DNA from: Chryseobacterium paridis
Lineage (GTDB): Bacteria; Bacteroidota; Bacteroidia; Flavobacteriales; Weeksellaceae
DNA length: 64,000 nt
Assembly: GCF_016595215.1 (NCBI RefSeq)
Contig: NZ_JAENHK010000001.1
Coordinates: forward strand, 992,001 to 1,056,000
Direction: 5' to 3'
The translations under genes and the position numbers were made by a program. Position 1 is the stretch's first letter. Each line of letters opens with the position of its first letter. Under the pieces are notes generated by a model. It had not been told where the DNA came from and made no database searches. It was given only the letters and a program-made list of their open reading frames with translations. This document shows positions 53,394 to 62,375 of the stretch, piece after piece.

Positions 53394-54029
53394 TTACTCG
53401 GTTTCTGTTATTTGAAATAGCTTTATATTAATCTTAAAATCTTTGTGTTGTAGATCTATACTATCGGCGAAGATATGTTTTTTTGCTTCAAAACTAAAAT
53501 TGATTTTTTCCCTGTTATTTTTAGTGTAGATAAGTTGCTCCAGTAATCCATTTTCCTTATTGAAAAACAGATAATACTTTTTATTGTCGTCCTGAGAAAC
53601 GTAGATCTTTGATTGATTATTTTCAAATCTTTCATTTACAGGATACTCATGCTTTAAAAGTTGTTGAAAGTCATTTTTCAAAAAGTTTTTCACAATCTTC
53701 TTATCAAGATCTGGAATGATGTAATTGATTTTGAAATCTTTATCAGAAATTTCGAAATCTATGAGCTTATTTCCGAAATCGGATGTTAGCGCGACACGAT
53801 GTGTCGTTTCATTGATCTTCTTTATGATCAGGATTCCACTGATATGGTTCTTGTAAATATCGATCTGGCACTTATACACATAATCCTCTTTAGAAGAAAA
53901 ATATTGATTCGCGACCATTTTCTCAGAGCCAGAACCCGTTTTTACATCTGTAAGATGGTATGTCTTGCAGGATAGAAGGGATAAGAGAAGAGCACTATAA
54001 AGAAAACTCTGAAGCAGAAATCGGCGCAT
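53394..54029 (-). CDS. Lipoprotein of the flexirubin operon
   Basis: 211 residues from the ATG at 54029 (MRRFLLQSFLYS), which gives a lipobox LLSC; a start 24 bases earlier would overlap the LolA-like gene more deeply. The rest is rich in beta strands. It lies next to LolA in the same place where aryl-polyene clusters have a DUF3261-type lipoprotein, so it may help move the pigment to the outer membrane. No domain was recognised. Confidence 0.72.
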   Translation of the reverse strand: MRRFLLQSFLYSALLLSLLSCKTYHLTDVKTGSGSEKMVANQYFSSKEDYVYKCQIDIYKNHISGILIIKKINETTHRVALTSDFGNKLIDFEISDKDFKINYIIPDLDKKIVKNFLKNDFQQLLKHEYPVNERFENNQSKIYVSQDDNKKYYLFFNKENGLLEQLIYTKNNREKINFSFEAKKHIFADSIDLQHKDFKINIKLFQITETE

Positions 54030-54621
54030 TGATTTTAGTGTTTTTGAAAACAATATTTGTGGTGTCTCCGGATGCTTCTAACATATTAACCTGTGCAACA
54101 GTCGATTCGCTTTTAGGAAAGTACAACTCGATCTGCTTGATGTATTTTAATAATTGAGCAGATTTTGGAGTAAACTTAGCGATATTGTAAGTGGCATTTT
54201 TAAAGTAGGTCACTGTAAACTCAGGATCATTGAACATTTTCCCATTCGAGCTTCCAACAATTAATTTATTGATCTTTTCGAAAGTTTTACTTTTGGCATC
54301 CACTGAAGACTTTTTCCCCTGATCATTAATAAAGATTTTATTTTCTTTAAAAACAATACTGTACTGATAAGGTTTTGTATATTTCCAGCTAAGCATATTT
54401 GGAGATTTTAAAGACATCTTACCGTAAGTAACAATGTTCTTGTCCAGAAAATCCATTTTTTTTGTTTGGGTAAAATCACTCTGCAATGTTTTGATCTGCT
54501 GAGTTTCCGAAGATACTTTGGTTACAAATGCTTTTGCCTCAGTTCCTGTCATTGCTGTATTTTGTGCAAAAAAGAAACCTGAAACTAATAAAAATGCTCC
54601 GAAAGCAATATTTTTAATCAT
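53995..54621 (-). CDS. LolA-like outer-membrane lipoprotein carrier
   Basis: 208 residues with a signal peptide ending near GFFFAQ. The LolA core: QQIKTLQSDFTQTKKMDFLDK, GKMSLKSPNMLSWKYTKPY and the half-barrel strands that follow. LolA homologues are regular in aryl-polyene and flexirubin clusters and probably ferry the pigment or its lipid across the periplasm. It overlaps the deacetylase by four bases (ATGA). Confidence 0.88.
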   Translation of the reverse strand: MIKNIAFGAFLLVSGFFFAQNTAMTGTEAKAFVTKVSSETQQIKTLQSDFTQTKKMDFLDKNIVTYGKMSLKSPNMLSWKYTKPYQYSIVFKENKIFINDQGKKSSVDAKSKTFEKINKLIVGSSNGKMFNDPEFTVTYFKNATYNIAKFTPKSAQLLKYIKQIELYFPKSESTVAQVNMLEASGDTTNIVFKNTKINAPISASEFSL

Positions 54622-55370
54622 TTTTTATCTGATTTTATAATTGAATCAATAGTAAAAGTAGAATATTTTTTATTCCCCAAAAATAGCAATAAATCTACCA
54701 AAACACGATAGGTCTTTTCTGAAGTGTCATGAAGAAGGATAATGCCACCAGGTTTAATTTTTCCTGTAATCCTTTTATAGATCTTCTTTTCATCTTCAAT
54801 CACCGTATCTAATGATCGGATATTCCAGCCGATACTTTTTTTTCCTATCCTTTTAATAGCTTTTGCAATTGATGGATTGGTGACACCAAAAGGAGGTCTG
54901 TATAAATGGGTTGTTGTATTTCCAATCGCTGCAATACTCTCATCACATTGTTTGATTTCTTCTGCCATTTTTTTTGTAGATAAAAATCCTGTTGAATTGG
55001 AATGGGTATAGGTGTGGTTTCCTATAGTATGACCCTCTGAAATAATTCTTTGAAATGTTTCAGGGTATTTTTCAATCTGTTTTCCAATACAGAAAAATGT
55101 AGCCTTGATCTGATGTTGTTGGAGCAGGTCTAAAAACTTTGGAGTGAATTCAGTAGGACCATCATCAAAAGTGAGAGCCACTTCTTTCAATTTTGTTCTT
55201 TTATGGGTAATGCTATTGACAAAGTACCCTAATTCGATATCAAAAGATGCCCAGACTACAATTGCTGAGAACAGCAAAAAACAAAACAAATATACCCAAA
55301 AAGTCCCATGGAATGCATAAATAAATACATTACAGAAAAGATAAAATAAAATAAATGAGTAGTGTTTCAT
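54618..55370 (-). CDS. Polysaccharide deacetylase (NodB-like) family protein
   Basis: 250 residues. Two hydrophobic segments at the N-terminus are followed by the NodB domain: Asp in ALTFDDGPTEFTPKF, metal His pair in HTIGNHTYTHSNSTG and RPPFGVTNPS. It cleaves N-acetyl groups from sugars. Why it lies in a flexirubin operon is unclear, though I recall deacetylase-like genes in related clusters. Confidence 0.85.
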   Translation of the reverse strand: MKHYSFILFYLFCNVFIYAFHGTFWVYLFCFLLFSAIVVWASFDIELGYFVNSITHKRTKLKEVALTFDDGPTEFTPKFLDLLQQHQIKATFFCIGKQIEKYPETFQRIISEGHTIGNHTYTHSNSTGFLSTKKMAEEIKQCDESIAAIGNTTTHLYRPPFGVTNPSIAKAIKRIGKKSIGWNIRSLDTVIEDEKKIYKRITGKIKPGGIILLHDTSEKTYRVLVDLLLFLGNKKYSTFTIDSIIKSDKK

Positions 55371-55572
55371 CTTTATGGTTTTGAATTTTTGGTTTAAAGT
55401 TTTCTCAATCTACAGGCTGAAGGGGTCTGTGAACGTAGTTCATAAACGAAATGAAGAATCCAGACACTGCAAACAGAGATTTCTCCTACGTCGAAATGAC
55501 AAACAGGCAATAAATTTACAATTTACTAATGTAACAATTTTACAAATCAGCAATTTTGCGATTTCGCCCTAA
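55371..55572. repeat. REP-like intergenic sequence inside the minus arm
   Basis: 55446-55506 reads like the dispersed Chryseobacterium string around GAGATTTCTCCTACGTCGAA. It is followed by a periodic tract (AATTTACAATTTACTAATG, AACAATTTTACAAATC, AATTTTGCGATTTCGCC; 55511-55568) of the same kind as at 10660-10750. An open frame of 65 codons on the plus strand falls wholly in this sequence and is not a gene. Confidence 0.65.
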
Positions 55573-56634
55573 TTAGATTCTTTCTAACAAAACCAAACTG
55601 TGATCACTTCCCAGCAAATGATTATACAAAAGAATATATCGAATACTGTCTTTTGCTATTGAATTGATCATTATCACCTTTGGAATCTCTTGATTTTTGA
55701 GGATCTGACAAGCTATAAAAGTTGAGAAACCACTTGCTGTGTTATACTCGCCACTCAAATGTTTGTAATGTAATAAAGAAGAATTTGGAAATAGATCCAT
55801 TGCTTTTGTATAATAGACATCAGATTCTGAATCACCACTGAAACCTAAAATTAGAGCATCAACATCATCATTGTTAAGATTATTTTTAGCCAGAAAATCT
55901 TCGGTGAAATTTTGTACTTCGTCCGATTCTAACTTGTTAGTGATGTGTATATCTTTAAGTTGGGCATAAGAATTTTCTGTTGGTTTTTTGCCAACAACGA
56001 AAAAACTTGAACCTTCACCCCACATCACGCCTTTTGTTTTTGAATCTAGAAAATCAACGGGAAAATCCTCAGACTTCTTAATGATGTTATGAAGTTGATA
56101 AAGTTCCATTGTTCTGTCAGTCTGTTCATCTGTGGAACCTACGAGAATATTTTCTGCTTCTTCATCCTGAATCTGAAGTTTGGCGTCTAGTAGAGAAAAC
56201 TCCAGAGATGATGAGGTATTCACATAAGTGAAATTGTAAGCATGACATTGTAAGGCTAGAGCGATTTGCCCTGCCACTGTATTATGGGTAGATTGAATAA
56301 AATAAGTCGGTGTTAAAAACTCCTCCTGATTATCAATCACATTTTTTAAGAATTTTTCGGAGTCCTGGGAACAACCCATTCCTGTACCAACAATGATGGC
56401 ATCAGGGTTTTCAATACCCGCTTCTTTTAATGCATATTGGGAAGCTACAGAGCTCATCTTTACAGTCTTAGACATTCTTCTGCTCATTGCAGGAGGAATG
56501 AATTCTTTGTAATTAGGTTCGATCGCTTTTACAATCGGAATGGAATTCTCCGGTTTCAGATTTTCAAAAAAGTTTTCCTGTAAAGTATCTTGAACAGATA
56601 TACAGGAAGCACCATTAATGTAAACTATACTCAT
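55573..56634 (-). CDS. Ketosynthase-like chain-length-factor type protein (no catalytic Cys)
   Basis: 353 residues from the ATG at 56634 (MSIVYINGASC), which overlaps the upstream ketosynthase by four bases. The thiolase-like fold is visible, but where an active ketosynthase has TACSS this protein has NTSSS (residues 139-143), so the nucleophile is Ser. The His motifs are also lost. Such partners form heterodimers with an active ketosynthase and set chain length. The upstream KS (56631-57830) is the obvious partner. Confidence 0.85.
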   Translation of the reverse strand: MSIVYINGASCISVQDTLQENFFENLKPENSIPIVKAIEPNYKEFIPPAMSRRMSKTVKMSSVASQYALKEAGIENPDAIIVGTGMGCSQDSEKFLKNVIDNQEEFLTPTYFIQSTHNTVAGQIALALQCHAYNFTYVNTSSSLEFSLLDAKLQIQDEEAENILVGSTDEQTDRTMELYQLHNIIKKSEDFPVDFLDSKTKGVMWGEGSSFFVVGKKPTENSYAQLKDIHITNKLESDEVQNFTEDFLAKNNLNNDDVDALILGFSGDSESDVYYTKAMDLFPNSSLLHYKHLSGEYNTASGFSTFIACQILKNQEIPKVIMINSIAKDSIRYILLYNHLLGSDHSLVLLERI

Positions 56635-57830
56635 GATTTTGAGAAAATTAAAGTTGAACAATTTCCTCCAAATCCAAATGAATTAGAAAGTACATGATTG
56701 ATATTTTTCTCTTTAAGTTCAGTAACCGGAACAAGATCAAACTCTTCCATCTGAGTTTTAAAATTTAAATTCGGAAACATAACATTATGTTGAATCGCTA
56801 AAATTGAATACACCGCTTCAATTCCTGCTGCTGCTGCCAGTGTATGTCCCGTAAAAGCTTTTGTGGAGCTGAATTCAGGAACATTTCCTTCTCCAAAGAT
56901 TCGCACCATAGCAATTCCTTCAGATAGGTCATTGTTAGGGGTTGCGGTGCCGTGAACATTAATGTAATCAATTTCCTCTTTTTGAAGTCCGGAAACTTTT
57001 AATGCTTGCTGCATCGCTAAGAAAGCTCCCTGTCCGTTTTCTGAAGATGCTGTTTGATGATGTGCATCATTGGCATTTCCATACCCTGAAAGATAAGCTA
57101 GTACTTTTTTATTCTCTTTTTTTACAACCTCTTGAGATTCCAGCACCAAAAAAGCGGCTGCCTCACCCAGGTTCAATCCTTTTCTGTTTTGATCGAATGG
57201 AGTATTGTAAGAATCAGTAAGAATCATTAGGGTATTAAATCCATTCAGTGTAAACTTGGAAAGTGAATCTGTTCCACCTACAATTACACGATCTAAAACT
57301 CCGTTTTTAATAAGTTTAGCACCCATCATGATGGCATTGGCTGCAGATGAGCACGCTGTACTGATTGTGGAAACCATTCCCTTTAATCCTAAAAAATCGG
57401 CAATGGCTAATGAGGAGTTTCCAGCATCGTGAGCGTCAATATATTTTTGCTTTTCAGGAAAATCTTCGTAGTTGTAGAAATATTTTTCAGTAATATCCAT
57501 TCCTCCAACACTTGTGGAAGAAATCAAGCCTGTTTTATAGGTATTGATATCTGAAATCCCAGCACTTTCTACAGCTTCTTTTGCGGCAATCATTCCTAAT
57601 AAAGAGGTTCTTGTAACATTATTGTCTTCGCTCAATTGAAGTTGTTGTACAAGTTCTTCATTAGACTGTTTTATTTCACCTGTTTTTATTGTTCCGGCGT
57701 GACGGGTTTCAAATAATTGGATATCAGAGATCCCGTGTTTCCCGGACTGTAATGAAATAAAATTTTCCTCCACATTGTTACCAATTGAAGAAATAATGCC
57801 CATTCCTGTTATGGCAATTTTATGACCCAT
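56631..57830 (-). CDS. Beta-ketoacyl-ACP synthase, active partner
   Basis: 399 residues with Cys160 (ISTACSSAANA), His293 (NVHGTATP) and His329 (FTGHTLAAAAG). FabF-like. It is coupled to the chain-length-factor type protein by an ATGA overlap and follows an ACP gene by 3 bases, an arrangement seen in aryl-polyene clusters (ApeO/ApeC pairs) and in type II polyketide systems. Confidence 0.93.
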   Translation of the reverse strand: MGHKIAITGMGIISSIGNNVEENFISLQSGKHGISDIQLFETRHAGTIKTGEIKQSNEELVQQLQLSEDNNVTRTSLLGMIAAKEAVESAGISDINTYKTGLISSTSVGGMDITEKYFYNYEDFPEKQKYIDAHDAGNSSLAIADFLGLKGMVSTISTACSSAANAIMMGAKLIKNGVLDRVIVGGTDSLSKFTLNGFNTLMILTDSYNTPFDQNRKGLNLGEAAAFLVLESQEVVKKENKKVLAYLSGYGNANDAHHQTASSENGQGAFLAMQQALKVSGLQKEEIDYINVHGTATPNNDLSEGIAMVRIFGEGNVPEFSSTKAFTGHTLAAAAGIEAVYSILAIQHNVMFPNLNFKTQMEEFDLVPVTELKEKNINHVLSNSFGFGGNCSTLIFSKS

Positions 57831-57833
57831 TAA

Positions 57834-58091
57834 TTATTTTGTTCTGTTTTCTTCGATGAACTTTGCCATCGTGTCAATAGATTGAAAAATTTCCTTTCCT
57901 TTTTTAGGATCGGCTAATTTTATTCCATAGTCTTTGTCGAGAAGAACAATCAGCTCTAAAGCATCAATAGAATCTAATCCTAAGCCACCTCCAAATAATG
58001 GATCTGTATCTTTGATTTCGTCTACAGAAATGTCTTCAAGGTTAAGAACTTCTATGATTTTGTGTTTTAATTCTGATTTTAAGTTTTCCAT
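57834..58091 (-). CDS. Acyl carrier protein (minus arm)
   Basis: 85 residues with Ser41 in GLGLDSIDALEL as the phosphopantetheine site. It comes directly before the KS pair. A possible -7 box (TATATTTG on the minus strand, 58198-58205) may start this part of the operon. Confidence 0.92.
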   Translation of the reverse strand: MENLKSELKHKIIEVLNLEDISVDEIKDTDPLFGGGLGLDSIDALELIVLLDKDYGIKLADPKKGKEIFQSIDTMAKFIEENRTK

Positions 58092-58185
58092 AAATATTAA
58101 TTATTATAATGTATCAGTTTATCAATTTCAAAATAAAAATTATGTTTTCATTGTTAGACTGCTACATTGATATATTGTTACATTT

Positions 58186-58743
58186 TTATAAGGTTAGCAA
58201 ATATACAAAAGCTTTATAACTTTCCTGATATAGTTCTACCCAGCCGCATAATACCTTTTCAGCTTTTCCTGACTGTAAAATTTGCTGCGCATAGTCATTT
58301 AAAAAATTTTCATCAAATTCATCCAAAACGAAAAAAGCATTCTCGGTTTGCATTTGATGCCTGATGCTTATTTCACCCACACAAATGTTTGGTAAAGTAT
58401 AGACAAAAACTGCAGGACTTGGAAAATAGGCATCTTCTGAATTGATACTTTCCTGGTATTTAAAATCGGTATCTAAACTGGATGATTTATTGGCAAAAAC
58501 CAATGCCGTTCTATTGTTGTCCTGATTCTTCAAAAGCATTTCGGCGGATAAGAAAGCCAATTTGCTTAATGAATCCATCTTATGAAATTTCGGATAATTG
58601 AGGTCAAGGCTTTTGTAAGCTTCTTTTGCAAATTCCTGAAATGTAGTATTCTGACTTTCGAAAATGATACCTTCGTGGACAGTAATTGTTGAATTCTCTA
58701 TTATGCAGATATTTGTTTTCTTCATCTTTTCCTTGTTTAACAT
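58186..58743 (-). CDS. Short ketosynthase-like protein of the flexirubin cluster
   Basis: 185 residues, or 179 if it starts at 58725. It resembles only the N-terminal half of a ketosynthase: [32 protein letters not shown] and [20 protein letters not shown], where the catalytic Cys region would follow but is replaced by [10 protein letters not shown]. It cannot condense by itself. Equivalent short genes occur in flexirubin clusters beside a full KS. It may bind acyl chains or act as a scaffold for the KS upstream; that is inference. Confidence 0.75.
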   Translation of the reverse strand: MLNKEKMKKTNICIIENSTITVHEGIIFESQNTTFQEFAKEAYKSLDLNYPKFHKMDSLSKLAFLSAEMLLKNQDNNRTALVFANKSSSLDTDFKYQESINSEDAYFPSPAVFVYTLPNICVGEISIRHQMQTENAFFVLDEFDENFLNDYAQQILQSGKAEKVLCGWVELYQESYKAFVYLLTL

Positions 58744-59870
58744 TTTTCTAAAACAATAGCTGCATTACATCCTCCAAAACCCGACGCAGTTTTCAGAATG
58801 TATTTTATTTCTGCGGATTGATTTTCTTTAATAATATGTAAAGGCTGAGAAACTCCTGACTCTTTAAAGTTTTTTGAAGGAATCAGGGTTTTATGTAGTG
58901 CACTTTCCATAGAAATGATGCTTTCCAATAATCCAGATGCTCCAAGGCAATGTCCATAGTAACCCTTCATACTATTAAGAGGAACGTTCTGTAATTGCAT
59001 TCTGTTGAAAGCAACAGCTTCCATTTCATCGTTGTATATAGTTGCTGTTCCGTGTGCAGAGATAAAATCGATTTCAGATGCATTCACTTTAGCTTCCGTC
59101 ATTGCATTCCTGATACTGGCATACAACCCATCTCCCGTTCTTGAAGGCCCTGAAATATGATTAGCATCATTGATTGCGGAGTCTCCTAAAATTTTAAACC
59201 TAAATTTTTCGTTTTCGGCAGGTTCACCCGTCACATAAGCTGCAGCTGTTGCTTCCCCAATATTAATTCCGTTACGGTTTTTATCATAGGGTTGGCAAGG
59301 CTCTGTTCCTATGGCCTGGAAGGAATTAAATCCGGAGATCACAAACTCGGTGATCTCATCTCCGGCAATCACAAAGGCATCTTTATATTTTCCAGCCTGG
59401 ATTAGGTTTTTAGCGACAGCAAGAGCCATCACTCCTGAAACACAAGCATTGGAAACTACAATCGGTTTAGTTGTAAAACCAAAAAAGGCAGCAATTTTTT
59501 GAGCTAATGCAGAAAGGAAAACACCTTTCGGTAAAGTCGATTGATTGTTTAGCAAACTGATGTTTCCTTTTGTAGTAGATAAGATAAATGCCGTTTGATC
59601 TGTAATGTTATGTTGCTCAACCAATGGCTTTAAACTTAGCAAAAACATTTTTTCTAATCTTGTGAAATCCTGGTCAGAAAAGTTGTTCGTAAACTCTGTA
59701 TCCAGCTTTTCCGTTTCAATCACTGAAGCATAAAATGCCTCCTGATTCTCTATAATTTTATGTAATGCTACTCCTGATTGGTTTTGCACTAAAGCATTCC
59801 AGTTATCAGCGACACTCATCCCAAGAGGAGTGATACAGTTATAGTCGGTAATATAAATCTCCTTCATCAT
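58737..59870 (-). CDS. Beta-ketoacyl synthase (third active KS)
   Basis: 377 residues with Cys143 ([12 protein letters not shown]), His273 ([11 protein letters not shown]) and His307 ([11 protein letters not shown]). It overlaps the thioesterase by four bases and is followed by the short KS-like gene. It may act on the initial aryl starter, as special KS genes in aryl-polyene clusters do, but its step is not known. Confidence 0.92.
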   Translation of the reverse strand: MMKEIYITDYNCITPLGMSVADNWNALVQNQSGVALHKIIENQEAFYASVIETEKLDTEFTNNFSDQDFTRLEKMFLLSLKPLVEQHNITDQTAFILSTTKGNISLLNNQSTLPKGVFLSALAQKIAAFFGFTTKPIVVSNACVSGVMALAVAKNLIQAGKYKDAFVIAGDEITEFVISGFNSFQAIGTEPCQPYDKNRNGINIGEATAAAYVTGEPAENEKFRFKILGDSAINDANHISGPSRTGDGLYASIRNAMTEAKVNASEIDFISAHGTATIYNDEMEAVAFNRMQLQNVPLNSMKGYYGHCLGASGLLESIISMESALHKTLIPSKNFKESGVSQPLHIIKENQSAEIKYILKTASGFGGCNAAIVLEKC

Positions 59871-60295
59871 GAAAGTTCCATTTTATCCTTCCATTGCTGA
59901 AAGAAGTCCGGGTTGTATAAACATAGGTTCCCATTGTTATCTAAAAATACCTGAGTGGTTTTTCCGCTGCATACCAGTTTATTTTCCTGATTGAATAGCT
60001 CATATTTGAAGATCAGTTTTGCGGCTACTGAATTGACGAATGTCGTTTCAATTCTAAAAACCTCTCCATATTTTAAAGGTAGAAAATGTTCACAGGTACT
60101 TTTTACAATAGGAGTGAGATAACCTGCCTTCTGGATATCCAGATAAGATAACCCATGTTCTCTTCCAAAAGCTTCTCTTCCATCTTCAAAATAGACAATA
60201 TAATGCCCATGCCAGACAATTCCTAAAGGATCTGTTTCATTAAATCGTACTCTGACTTCTTCAGAACATTGAATTATTTTTTCTTTAGACTGCAT
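59867..60295 (-). CDS. Acyl-CoA thioesterase (4-hydroxybenzoyl-CoA type hot-dog)
   Basis: 142 residues. The motif FNETDPLGIVWHGHYIVYFEDGREAFGR includes the catalytic Asp22 and the HGHY block of YbgC-like enzymes. In the cluster it would release the finished polyene acid from the ACP or edit wrong starters (ApeK-like role). It overlaps the KS at 58737 by four bases. Confidence 0.88.
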   Translation of the reverse strand: MQSKEKIIQCSEEVRVRFNETDPLGIVWHGHYIVYFEDGREAFGREHGLSYLDIQKAGYLTPIVKSTCEHFLPLKYGEVFRIETTFVNSVAAKLIFKYELFNQENKLVCSGKTTQVFLDNNGNLCLYNPDFFQQWKDKMELS

Positions 60296-60359
60296 TTTGT
60301 TTTCCTCCGATATTTTTATTGTTTCAGGAAATTCCTAAGAATATTGTTCCACATTTTAA

Positions 60360-61628
60360 TTAAACACTATGAAGTTTCCTTTCGTAAAAAATAGAAATGG
60401 TTACCATTGCAAGATAAAATAAAAATAATAAAACCAGTTCTTTGGCTATTCCTGCAATCCCGCTGTTTCTAAGAATAATATCATAGTAAGCATTTAAACC
60501 CCAGTTCATCGGTGAGAATTTTGCGATATGCTGCATAAATTCAGGCATTAAAAATACCGGAACCCATATTCCTCCAATAGCTGCCAATACGACAACAGAA
60601 GTCGCACCAAAAGGAGCGGACTGTTCCTGAGTGTCTGCTAAGGTTCCTAATAATACTCCAAATCCAATGGCTGCCAATCCGGCAAAAATAGTAACGATAA
60701 TGAGATGGAACATTTTTCCGGTAACATCAAACTGTGGTAAATCCATATAAGGGAAAAGATAGATTCCCACTGCCACCATCAATAAAAACTGGATGATACA
60801 GATAATAAGATAAGTACATGTTTTTCCTAAAATATGAATATAATAAGGAGTAGGACTTACCCTTACCCTTACACTTGTTCCCTGGCTTTTTTCTTTAACC
60901 AGATTGATGGAAAGAGGAACTACAATGAAAAATATAGCAAAAAGTGCCCATGCCGGAACATTATGCTGAACCGAATTAGGCATAATTTCTACGGCGCCTT
61001 TTTTAGGAGTGATTTCTTTAAAACTGATCAGGTTTTTATTTTCTTCAAGATTATCAGTCGTTCCCAGTTGATCCTGAAAGGCTTTATAAATCTTTTTATT
61101 TTCAATTTCAAATACCATTTTATTAACGGAATTCATGACTGAGTTTTTGAATCCTACATTGGTAGCAGGGTCAAAGTATAAATGAATTTCCTTAGTTTTT
61201 GAAACTGGTTTTTTAGCAACAGCAGAGTCTGTTTCTATTCCAAATGATTTGACAATAGTCTGTACTTTGGAATCGATATTTGAGTTTAGGTCTTTTGTCA
61301 GATTTTCAGGAATGACAATCGCCATCTGGTAATCGCCGGAGAAAACAGCATCTTGAGCCGATTTTTCGTTGAAATTGGTCAGTAATTGGAAAGTTTTACT
61401 GTTTTCCAGTTCCTTTTTAATATTTTTTGAAACTTCAGATTTATCTTTATCAATGAAAATGACGGGAATCTTTGAACCTTCGAGATTCTTAAATGTAGAA
61501 TCCTGGATTAAAGTAATCGTGATAATAAGCAGTAATGGCATTACGAAAATAATAACGATTCCACCAATATCTCTCTTTAATAAAAGGATCTCCTTAATAA
61601 AGCTTCTCCACAATTTATACAACAACAT
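60360..61628 (-). CDS. ABC-2 type transporter permease
   Basis: 422 residues. One membrane segment near residues 20-40, a large periplasmic domain (about 50-215), then five segments including PFGATSVVVLAAIGGIWVPVFL. This is the ABC2_membrane_3/YhiH-like layout. With the ATPase before it (14-base overlap) it forms an exporter, presumably for a flexirubin precursor. Confidence 0.9.
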   Translation of the reverse strand: MLLYKLWRSFIKEILLLKRDIGGIVIIFVMPLLLIITITLIQDSTFKNLEGSKIPVIFIDKDKSEVSKNIKKELENSKTFQLLTNFNEKSAQDAVFSGDYQMAIVIPENLTKDLNSNIDSKVQTIVKSFGIETDSAVAKKPVSKTKEIHLYFDPATNVGFKNSVMNSVNKMVFEIENKKIYKAFQDQLGTTDNLEENKNLISFKEITPKKGAVEIMPNSVQHNVPAWALFAIFFIVVPLSINLVKEKSQGTSVRVRVSPTPYYIHILGKTCTYLIICIIQFLLMVAVGIYLFPYMDLPQFDVTGKMFHLIIVTIFAGLAAIGFGVLLGTLADTQEQSAPFGATSVVVLAAIGGIWVPVFLMPEFMQHIAKFSPMNWGLNAYYDIILRNSGIAGIAKELVLLFLFYLAMVTISIFYERKLHSV

Positions 61629-62373
61629 CTCTTAATTCTTTTCCGGTTAATGAAATGAAAACGTCTTCCAGATTTTCAGCATTGGATATCTGTGCAACGA
61701 GTTCTTCGGGAGTTCCTACGGCATGGATTCTTCCTCTGTCTATAATGGCAATTTTTGTACAAAATTCTTCTGCTTCAGAAAGGTGGTGGGAGGTGTAAAT
61801 AATACAAGTCCCATTTTTATTAAGCTCCTGAAGAAAATCGATGATTACTTTTTTAGATTGAACGTCTACCCCTACTGTTGGCTCATCAAGAAACAGGACT
61901 TTAGGATTATGAAGTGTTCCAGCGATCAGGTTGCAACGACGTTTCATTCCTCCTGAAAACTGGTCTACTTTTTTATCTGCAAATTTTGAGAGCCCCATTC
62001 TTTCGAGCGACTCATCGATGCTTTTATGAAGTGTCTTATGCTTTAAACCATACAAACTTCCAAAGAATAACAGATTTTCTTTAGCTGTAAGCGTAGGATA
62101 AAGAGCATATTCCTGAGGAACGATGCCGATAATCTGTTTGATTTTAGATCGGTCTTTTTGAGGGGATAGTCCATTGATTTTGAATTGGCCCGAAGTAGGT
62201 TTTATCAATCCGGAAAGCATAGAAATCAAAGTGGTTTTTCCGGCACCATTAGGTCCCAAAATTCCATAGATTTCATTCTTTTCAATATTCAACGAGATAT
62301 CATTTACAGAAAACTCTTCTGAATGTTTGTATTTTTTATACAGGTTTTTGATTTCAATAATATTCGCTTCCAT
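61615..62373 (-). CDS. ABC transporter ATP-binding protein
   Basis: 252 residues. Walker A GPNGAGKTTL, signature QFSGGMKRR, Walker B VLFLDEPTVGVD and the switch His in YTSHHLSEAEE are all present. It drives the permease at 60360. The class is that of drug/polysaccharide ABC-2 exporters. Confidence 0.94.
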   Translation of the reverse strand: MEANIIEIKNLYKKYKHSEEFSVNDISLNIEKNEIYGILGPNGAGKTTLISMLSGLIKPTSGQFKINGLSPQKDRSKIKQIIGIVPQEYALYPTLTAKENLLFFGSLYGLKHKTLHKSIDESLERMGLSKFADKKVDQFSGGMKRRCNLIAGTLHNPKVLFLDEPTVGVDVQSKKVIIDFLQELNKNGTCIIYTSHHLSEAEEFCTKIAIIDRGRIHAVGTPEELVAQISNAENLEDVFISLTGKELRDVVV

Positions 62374-62375
62374 GT

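Noticed and set aside
55375..55572. 65-codon open frame on the plus strand
   Set aside because: It lies wholly in REP-like and periodic repeat sequence and opposes the operon; no protein features.
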